A stretch of 36,068 nucleotides of DNA from Treponema sp. (GTDB taxonomy: Bacteria > Spirochaetota > Spirochaetia > Treponematales > Treponemataceae), in NCBI GenBank assembly GCA_003447785.1, contig DLYJ01000191.1, positions 1 through 36,068 on the forward strand. Reading direction: 5' to 3'. The notes below the pieces were generated by a model. It saw only the letters and a program-made list of their open reading frames with translations. It was not told the DNA's origin and did not search any database. Shown here piece after piece: positions 31,011 to 36,068 of this stretch. The position numbers and the translations under genes were made by a program. Every line of letters starts with the position of its first letter. Positions within the stretch are counted from its first letter, which is position 1.

Positions 31011-32447
31011 CTAATCTGTGTACACCCTGTTGCCGGCAAAGAACGTTGCCTTTACGCGGCCAACAAGTGTTTTTCCTGCCAGTGGAGTTGATTTTCCCTT
31101 GCTGTAGAATTTTGAACTGTCTACGGTCCAGACTTCCTGCGGATCTACGATTACGAGATTTGCGGCAAGCCCCGGAACAAGCCGGCCTGAGTTAATCTTC
31201 AGGATTTTTGCAGGATTTGCAGACATGAGTTCAGAGATTTTGTTGAGGGAGAATCCTTCTTTATTTACAAGAACAGTGTTTGCTACGGCAAATGAAACTT
31301 CAAGTCCGGTAAAGCCGGGACTTCCTGCGGCCTTGTCCTCCTGAGTGTGGGGAGCGTGGTCGGTAGAAATTACGTCTACAGTTCCGTCACGGATTGCCGC
31401 AATCAATGCACTGCGGTCTTCTTCACTTCTGAGAGGCGGGTTTACAAGGGCGCGGATGTAAGGAGCATCGGTTCCCACAAGACCAAAGTGATGGGGAGTA
31501 ATCTCTACAGTACAGTCAAAGCCGTTGGTGATTTTTCCTTCGCGGATAAGGTTCTTTGCACGTCGTACTGCGTCAATGCTTACCGCAGTTGAACAGTGAC
31601 AGATATGAACATGACAGCCTGCGGCCTTTGCAAGTTCAATATTGCGTTCTGTTGCAGTATCTTCCGCAAGGGCAAGCAGCTTGTTTGCGGCAGTAAGGTT
31701 GCCGTCGATTTCAAAATTTACGCTGTCAGGAACATCCGGAGTTTTTGCGTTAACATCCCCCGCCGGAATATTGTACTTTTTCATAAAGCCAAGGGCGCGC
31801 TGACGGTATGGAGCAGCAGAGCGTCCAAGTTCAAGATCTTCACAGTGGCAGGCTACGACGACGCCTTTTTTGCCGGCCTTTTTCATGGCGCCGAGCATGA
31901 CGGCTGCAGAAGTAACGTCGCGGCCGTCTTCACTGATTACAGGAAACTGATCGCGGGTGATATTATCGAGTTCAGTAATGTCTTCGCCTGAAAAATCTTT
32001 TGTGATGCTCACGGTCTGAAAAACCTGAGCCTTATGTTTTGCCGCCGCTTCTGCCATTATGCTCTGGGCGAGTTTTTTTGTAGAAACAACCGGTTTTGTA
32101 TTCGGCATGCAGACAACGGTTCCAAAACCGCCTGCCACAGCCGCATTGATTCCCGAGTCCAGATCTTCTTTTTGAGTCTGTCCCGGATACCGGAAGTGAA
32201 CATGCATATCGATAAAACTTGGCATCAGAGTCAATGCTTTTGCGTCGTAGAGTTCAGGTTTAGCCTGAGAGTTAGCCGCCTGAATTACAGGCTCCGCAAT
32301 TTTAAGGGCAGCCTTTGAATCTGTAACTTCGCCAAGAAAAACTCCGGCGATTCTACCATTGCAAACAACAACAACTCCGGGACTGTCGATGCACGAATCA
32401 ACAAGTCTTGCGTTATAAAAAACTATAGTAGAACCAAATTTATTCAA
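31011..32447 (-). CDS. pyrC: Dihydroorotase
   Basis: 478 residues, longer than the usual 420-440. Third step of pyrimidine synthesis: cyclises N-carbamoyl-aspartate to dihydroorotate. Metal-binding and active-site motifs of the class I amidohydrolase are present: DMHVHFRYPG (H82, H84), SEDGRDV, HCED, HICHCST and STDHAPHTQED. The extra length is partly an N-terminal insertion before the barrel (about 40-70). The start codon is TTG (32445-32447), with a GAGGT eight bases upstream in good position; no better ATG is in frame. The gene follows pyrI by 27 bases, and its stop lies four bases before fbp. Confidence 0.92.
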   Translation of the reverse strand: MNKFGSTIVFYNARLVDSCIDSPGVVVVCNGRIAGVFLGEVTDSKAALKIAEPVIQAANSQAKPELYDAKALTLMPSFIDMHVHFRYPGQTQKEDLDSGINAAVAGGFGTVVCMPNTKPVVSTKKLAQSIMAEAAAKHKAQVFQTVSITKDFSGEDITELDNITRDQFPVISEDGRDVTSAAVMLGAMKKAGKKGVVVACHCEDLELGRSAAPYRQRALGFMKKYNIPAGDVNAKTPDVPDSVNFEIDGNLTAANKLLALAEDTATERNIELAKAAGCHVHICHCSTAVSIDAVRRAKNLIREGKITNGFDCTVEITPHHFGLVGTDAPYIRALVNPPLRSEEDRSALIAAIRDGTVDVISTDHAPHTQEDKAAGSPGFTGLEVSFAVANTVLVNKEGFSLNKISELMSANPAKILKINSGRLVPGLAANLVIVDPQEVWTVDSSKFYSKGKSTPLAGKTLVGRVKATFFAGNRVYTD

Positions 32448-32474
32448 TTTTTTTACCTCGCGATAAATACCTTT

Positions 32475-32912
32475 TTAACTTTCAAACGAGCCTGCCGTGT
32501 AAAAAGCGTCGCAATACTCACAGCGGTAAGTTGCCTTGTTTTTGTCTGCCAGCACAAATACCTGGGGAACATAATGTTCTGTCATTGTGATGCAGCGCGG
32601 ATTTTTACAGCGGATTACATTTTCTACCCGTTCAGGAAGCTCCATGCGGATTTTTCGGACAATTTTTTCGTCCTTGATAATATTCACACAGATATTCGGG
32701 TCAATAAACCCTAATACAGAATAATCGATATTTATGATATTGTCGATTTTTATTATGTCTTTACGGCCGCTTTTTTTGGAAGGCACATTCATGATGAGGG
32801 CGCTGGTAAAGTTTGCGTTGTCCAGCCCGAGCCAGTGGAAGATGTGCGGTCCGGCACCTGCCTTAATATGGTCAATTACAAGTCCGTTTTTAATAGTATC
32901 TACGTTCAACAT
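32475..32912 (-). CDS. pyrI: Aspartate carbamoyltransferase regulatory subunit
   Basis: 145 residues, the usual size. Binds the nucleotide effectors and joins catalytic trimers in the PyrB6-PyrI6 type enzyme. The zinc domain shows Cys at 102, 107, 131 and 134 (CKNPRC and CEYC), and the N-terminal allosteric domain carries the GLVIDHIKAG and VPSKKSGRKDIIKI segments. The start ATG overlaps the pyrB stop by one base (TAATG), so the two subunits are translated together. It implies feedback control of pyrimidine synthesis by CTP/UTP and ATP. Confidence 0.95.
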   Translation of the reverse strand: MLNVDTIKNGLVIDHIKAGAGPHIFHWLGLDNANFTSALIMNVPSKKSGRKDIIKIDNIINIDYSVLGFIDPNICVNIIKDEKIVRKIRMELPERVENVIRCKNPRCITMTEHYVPQVFVLADKNKATYRCEYCDAFYTAGSFES

Positions 32913-33832
32913 TACAAAACTCCTGTAAGTTTGCTGATTAAAGCCATGCGGGCGTACATTCCGTACTTAACCTGCTTAAAGTAAGCGGCGCGCGGATCGT
33001 CATCCACTTCCGGAGCAATTTCGTTTACGCGGGGGAGCGGGTGCAGGACAATCATATCTTTTTTGGCGAGCTTCATTTTTGCCTTATCAAGAATGTAGCT
33101 GTCCTTCAGTCGCAAATAATCCTGTTCGTTAAAGAAGCGCTCCTTCTGAACGCGTGTCATGTAAAGGATGTCCAGGTCGCCGATTACGCTTTCCAGGCGT
33201 TCAGCTGTCTGATATTCGATTCCCGCGTCGTGGAGGAAGTTTGAAACCCAGTCAGGAATACAAAGTTCTGTCGGGCTGATAAAGATAAACTTATTGCACT
33301 TGTAGCGGCTCATTGCTTCTGCCAGCGAGTGAACGGTTCGTCCAAACTTTAAGTCTCCGCAGAATCCGATTGTATGACCTTCAAAACCGCCTTTAAGAGC
33401 GCGGATTGTAACAAGGTCTGTTAAGGTTTGTGTCGGGTGATAGTGTCCGCCGTCTCCCGCATTGATAATCGGGCAGTTTGAAAACTTGCTTGCCAGAAGT
33501 GCGGCTCCTTCCTTCGGGTTGCGCATTGCAATTACATCAACATACGAACTTACAGTCCGGATTGTGTCTGCCAGCGACTCGCCCTTGCTTGTCGAACTGT
33601 TTGCAGCGTCCGAAAAACCTTCAACGGCACCGCCCAAGTGGAGCATTGCGGCCTCAAAACTAAGTCTCGTTCTTGTGCTTGGCTCAAAAAAAAGTGTCGC
33701 AAGAATTTTCCCGCGACACACGTCTTGAAATGAATGTGGATCTACAATAATCTGCTCTGCCAGAGCACAAATCTCATCGATTTCTGCCACAGATAAATCA
33801 TTCGGTTGAATTAAATTACGTCCTTTTAACAT
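32912..33832 (-). CDS. pyrB: Aspartate carbamoyltransferase catalytic subunit
   Basis: 306 residues. Makes N-carbamoyl-aspartate from carbamoyl phosphate and aspartate. The carbamoyl-phosphate motif STRTRLSFE is at 52-60, the aspartate-site HPLPRV at 264-269, and [14 protein letters not shown] lies between. Full length, no changed key residue. The ATG at 33832 has no clear Shine-Dalgarno, and the gene follows the acyltransferase stop by 12 bases, so it may be co-transcribed with the lipid/polyene genes upstream. It is first of pyrB-pyrI-pyrC-fbp. Confidence 0.95.
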   Translation of the reverse strand: MLKGRNLIQPNDLSVAEIDEICALAEQIIVDPHSFQDVCRGKILATLFFEPSTRTRLSFEAAMLHLGGAVEGFSDAANSSTSKGESLADTIRTVSSYVDVIAMRNPKEGAALLASKFSNCPIINAGDGGHYHPTQTLTDLVTIRALKGGFEGHTIGFCGDLKFGRTVHSLAEAMSRYKCNKFIFISPTELCIPDWVSNFLHDAGIEYQTAERLESVIGDLDILYMTRVQKERFFNEQDYLRLKDSYILDKAKMKLAKKDMIVLHPLPRVNEIAPEVDDDPRAAYFKQVKYGMYARMALISKLTGVL

Positions 33833-33844
33833 GTTTTAATCTTA

Positions 33845-34726
33845 TCACTTAATGCGGGATTTTGCCAGCGGATTTAAAGGGTTCAATCCGGTAAGTAATG
33901 AAAGATTATTTTCGTAACAGAGGGCGTCGTGAATCTTCTGAGTCAGATGTTTTGCGGCGGCAGGTCCCGGTTCATTTTTATATTCATCTACCAGAATCGG
34001 ATCCTTCAGATAAAACCTGTAGTCGTAAATTGAATCCGTATTGTACATAAACATCGGGTCGCCCTTTCTCAAGCCGCGTTTATCGTTTCCGCCGATAAAG
34101 ACCGGATAAATCGGGCAGCCGGCCGCAAGGGCAATTCTTGCGGCGCCTTTTTTGTACGGATTTTGTCCGGTTGCCTTGGTGCGTGTTCCTTCCGGAAAAA
34201 TTATCAGCACGTTTCCCCGTTTAATTGAATCCGAGCAGCGTTCAATCAGAACCTCGTATTCAAGAGAATTGGAAATATAAAGATTATTGATAATGAAATG
34301 AAGGATGTTTTTGCCGGCAAGTTTTGAATTTACAATCGCATCCGCATTACCGATCATCGAAATCAGAAAAACTACGTCCAGGAGAGACGGATGGTTTGCA
34401 ACGAGCACACCGCCCTTCAGATTCTTAAACTTCTGAATATCGTTTACCGACATTTTTATGCCGTTGGTTACGCGGAGAACTGTCACAAAAAACTTAAACA
34501 GAAAGCTTACAAAAACCCGGGCTCTTTTTTGAAAAGCCTCTTTTCCGGGCCACAGAATCTTCATCACGGGAAACGCGATGACCGAAAGCAGGACCGAGCC
34601 CAGCCCAAAAAGAAAGAATGCAAAATATTTAAGAATTATATGATACACATACCAGAGAGGATTTTTTATTTTTCGAACTTCAAAAACAGGCTCGGCGGCC
34701 TGCCGGGTCTGAGGGTTGCTATTCAA
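33845..34726 (-). CDS. LPLAT/PlsC-like acyltransferase
   Basis: 293 residues. Transfers an acyl chain to a lysophosphatidic-acid-like or other acceptor at the inner membrane. It carries the H-x4-D box NHPSLLD and the FPEGTR box of the 1-acylglycerol-3-phosphate acyltransferase family, with transmembrane segments at about 25-70. The reading frame extends upstream to 34897 but the extra part lies over the previous gene. TTG at 34724-34726 has TGGAG seven bases before it, and overlaps the preceding stop by eight bases, so I choose it. Next to a ketosynthase-like factor and an O-methyltransferase it more likely serves a polyene/lipid product than general phospholipid synthesis, though a housekeeping role is possible. 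Confidence 0.85.
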   Translation of the reverse strand: MNSNPQTRQAAEPVFEVRKIKNPLWYVYHIILKYFAFFLFGLGSVLLSVIAFPVMKILWPGKEAFQKRARVFVSFLFKFFVTVLRVTNGIKMSVNDIQKFKNLKGGVLVANHPSLLDVVFLISMIGNADAIVNSKLAGKNILHFIINNLYISNSLEYEVLIERCSDSIKRGNVLIIFPEGTRTKATGQNPYKKGAARIALAAGCPIYPVFIGGNDKRGLRKGDPMFMYNTDSIYDYRFYLKDPILVDEYKNEPGPAAAKHLTQKIHDALCYENNLSLLTGLNPLNPLAKSRIK

Positions 34727-35318
34727 CAAAGTTCTCCAGAAATGCTGCGGGTGATTTGCAGTACGGGGCACTGAGATCCAGTTCTTTTCCTGTTGAACCT
34801 TCTCTTTCCAGGATGCAGGCAAAGGCGAGGGCAGGTTCTGCCGTATAATCCCTGATTGAACTGTATTCTTCCGGAACTGTTTCGTCGGCGTACACAAAGA
34901 CGATTTTTTGTTCTGTTCCCGATAAAATTTCTGCGGCGGCGGCAGTTACGGCAGAAGCAAAATTGTCCTCAGAGGGATAAATTGCAGTGTAGCCCGCCTT
35001 GTTTTTTAATGCGATTGTTGCGGCAGCAGGCGGTGTATTAAAAACAGAAATCGAAAAGGAAGCAGGCATTACGTCTGCATCTTCAACGAGCCCTTTGTTG
35101 ATTTTTAACTGACGGGCAATTTCGCCACGAAAGCTGGAAAAAACAAGTTTGCAGTCTGAAGCTTCACTTCCCAGATCGTGCACCACCTGAATCGTCATGC
35201 GTGTCAGCTGACTCAGGCGGCGGCGGAACAGCGGATCTACGAATTCAAGTTTAGGCTGTTCCAGCGGGTTTTCCGGAGAAGGTTTATAAAAAGCAAACTT
35301 GGATACTCTTATGTTCAT
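34719..35318 (-). CDS. Beta-ketoacyl synthase-like chain-length factor
   Basis: 199 residues. The region PLFRRRLSQLTRM, followed by SSFRGEIARQL and then VFNTPPAAATIALKNKAGYTAI, matches the small ketosynthase-like partner (PF13723-type, chain-length factor) found in aryl-polyene and related pigment clusters. It lacks the full thiolase fold and catalytic Cys of a true ketosynthase, so it would act as partner or scaffold. The ATG at 35318 starts directly after the TAA of the methyltransferase gene. Its own stop overlaps the acyltransferase start. Assigned by recalled family pattern, not computed. Confidence 0.75.
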   Translation of the reverse strand: MNIRVSKFAFYKPSPENPLEQPKLEFVDPLFRRRLSQLTRMTIQVVHDLGSEASDCKLVFSSFRGEIARQLKINKGLVEDADVMPASFSISVFNTPPAAATIALKNKAGYTAIYPSEDNFASAVTAAAAEILSGTEQKIVFVYADETVPEEYSSIRDYTAEPALAFACILEREGSTGKELDLSAPYCKSPAAFLENFVE

Positions 35319-36068
35319 TTATTTGTTTTTTCTAAAGTTCAAGATTGAATATGCGTTGCTTCCAAGATTGTGGTGAGCTGTCACCAGATGGAATCCTGCC
35401 TTTTCGATTGCTTCTACCAGCTCGCCGTAGCGGTACATCTTGCTGTTTCCGTTTGCGATACATGTAAAGTAAAGCGAAGTTGCCTGGAGCGAGTAGCTTG
35501 CGCCTTCATATTTCTGCATGTCCCAGAGAGGTTCCATAACATAAACGTCACAGTTTTCATCAACTGAGTTGTAAATCTTGGTCAGAATCTTTGTAATCTG
35601 ATGAAGTGAAAAACAGTCCAGGAACTGGCTCATCCACACAGCGTCAGCGCCTGCAGGAAGTTTTGTAGTTTCGTCCAGAACGTTTCCGCTTACAAAGTTG
35701 ATTCTGTCGGCAAATCCTGCGTCTTTTGCATTTTTTTCTGCAACTGCAGTCTGGCCCGGAAGGTCAACGATGGAAACTTTTACATCCTTGTCGTAGCGGC
35801 ATGAAGTAATTGCCCATTTTCCGGTGTTTCCGCCGATGTCAAACAGGTGCTTCGGGTGATTTTTGTATACGATTGGAAGAGCTTCAGGGAAGGCTACGTC
35901 GCTGTAAAAATGGTCAAATTCGAACCATGATTTTTTTTCGCGCTCAGGCAGTGTTGAAAGGGCTTCATAAACAGTTGTCCACTTGTCGCCAAAAACTTTG
36001 AGTCCTTCAGGCTTTCCGTTTTTGATTGAATCCATCAGGTCGAATGCACCTTTGTAGCAGATGTCGTT
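35319..36068 (-). CDS. SAM-dependent O-methyltransferase (C-terminal part, runs off the right edge)
   Basis: 249 residues are visible. The frame stays open to the window end before the first ATG, so the gene is cut and a longer protein of about 340 residues is expected. It contains the SAM-binding motif LFDIGGNTGKWA, then VSIVDLPGQ and VWMSQFLDCFS, as in hydroxyneurosporene/caffeate-type O-methyltransferases, which methylate aromatic or polyene hydroxyls. It is tightly coupled with the downstream chain-length factor (stop abuts its ATG), as in aryl-polyene clusters. The rest of the cluster would lie to the right. Confidence 0.8.
   Translation of the reverse strand, partial: NDICYKGAFDLMDSIKNGKPEGLKVFGDKWTTVYEALSTLPEREKKSWFEFDHFYSDVAFPEALPIVYKNHPKHLFDIGGNTGKWAITSCRYDKDVKVSIVDLPGQTAVAEKNAKDAGFADRINFVSGNVLDETTKLPAGADAVWMSQFLDCFSLHQITKILTKIYNSVDENCDVYVMEPLWDMQKYEGASYSLQATSLYFTCIANGNSKMYRYGELVEAIEKAGFHLVTAHHNLGSNAYSILNFRKNK

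Noticed and set aside
34727..34897. 57-residue N-terminal extension of the acyltransferase
   Set aside because: It lies over the chain-length factor gene in another frame; a TTG with a well-placed GGAG at 34726 gives a normal-length protein.

Overview
The window reads as chromosomal DNA of a host-associated, pectin-degrading spirochaete, most likely a Treponema from rumen or gut. This is an inference from gene content: lipoprotein-borne pectinases, a class III fructose-1,6-bisphosphatase, a PyrB/PyrI aspartate carbamoyltransferase, a methyl-accepting chemotaxis protein, and outer-membrane (TonB-type) transport. No rRNA or other species marker is present, so the species is left open. Base composition is moderate, with AT-rich promoters and a few conspicuously GC-rich palindromic islands.

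Left edge (1-1000): the N-terminal part of a 2-keto-3-deoxygluconate kinase (minus strand, cut by the window edge), a GC-rich island, a possible small RNA, and a cobalamin riboswitch. 1000-6485 is a vitamin B12 uptake locus. The riboswitch precedes a small unrecognised lipoprotein and a BtuB-like TonB-dependent receptor. These face a convergent three-gene ECF transporter operon (EcfT, fused EcfA-A', S component). Together they could bind B12 at the surface, cross the outer membrane and cross the inner membrane. 6685-8757 is a chemoreceptor with an odd structured leader.

8888-22641 (minus strand) is a pectin-utilisation cluster of eight genes. In transcription order they are a 1607-residue lipoprotein fusing a pectin methylesterase to a pectate lyase, three tandem PL1 pectate-lyase lipoproteins, a membrane-anchored alpha/beta hydrolase, a cytoplasmic CE8 esterase, a cytoplasmic GH28 polygalacturonase, and a PAP2 phosphatase. 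A strong promoter with a 16-bp perfect palindrome lies before the first gene, and there are internal promoters before the PL1 pair and the GH28 gene. The model is surface de-esterification and lysis, import by a transporter not encoded here, intracellular trimming, then KDG phosphorylation by the kinase at the left edge.

22878-28443 holds a beta-CASP metallo-hydrolase with an unusual insert, a DUF2804-like protein, a 686-residue protein of unknown function and a DUF308 membrane protein. 28570-29096 is an RNA gene block: tRNA-Ser(UGA), tRNA-Ser(GCU), tRNA-Arg(GCG) and the SRP RNA. 29123-33832 (minus) holds fbp, pyrC, pyrI and pyrB. 33845-36068 (minus) holds an acyltransferase, a ketosynthase-like chain-length factor and an O-methyltransferase. 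This trio looks like the downstream end of an aryl-polyene-type lipid/pigment cluster continuing past the right edge.

Most notable: the B12 riboswitch-lipoprotein-BtuB-ECF set, the CE8-PL1 fusion with its pectin operon, a 60-bp in-frame palindromic element inside btuB, and the polyene-like cluster in a spirochaete.
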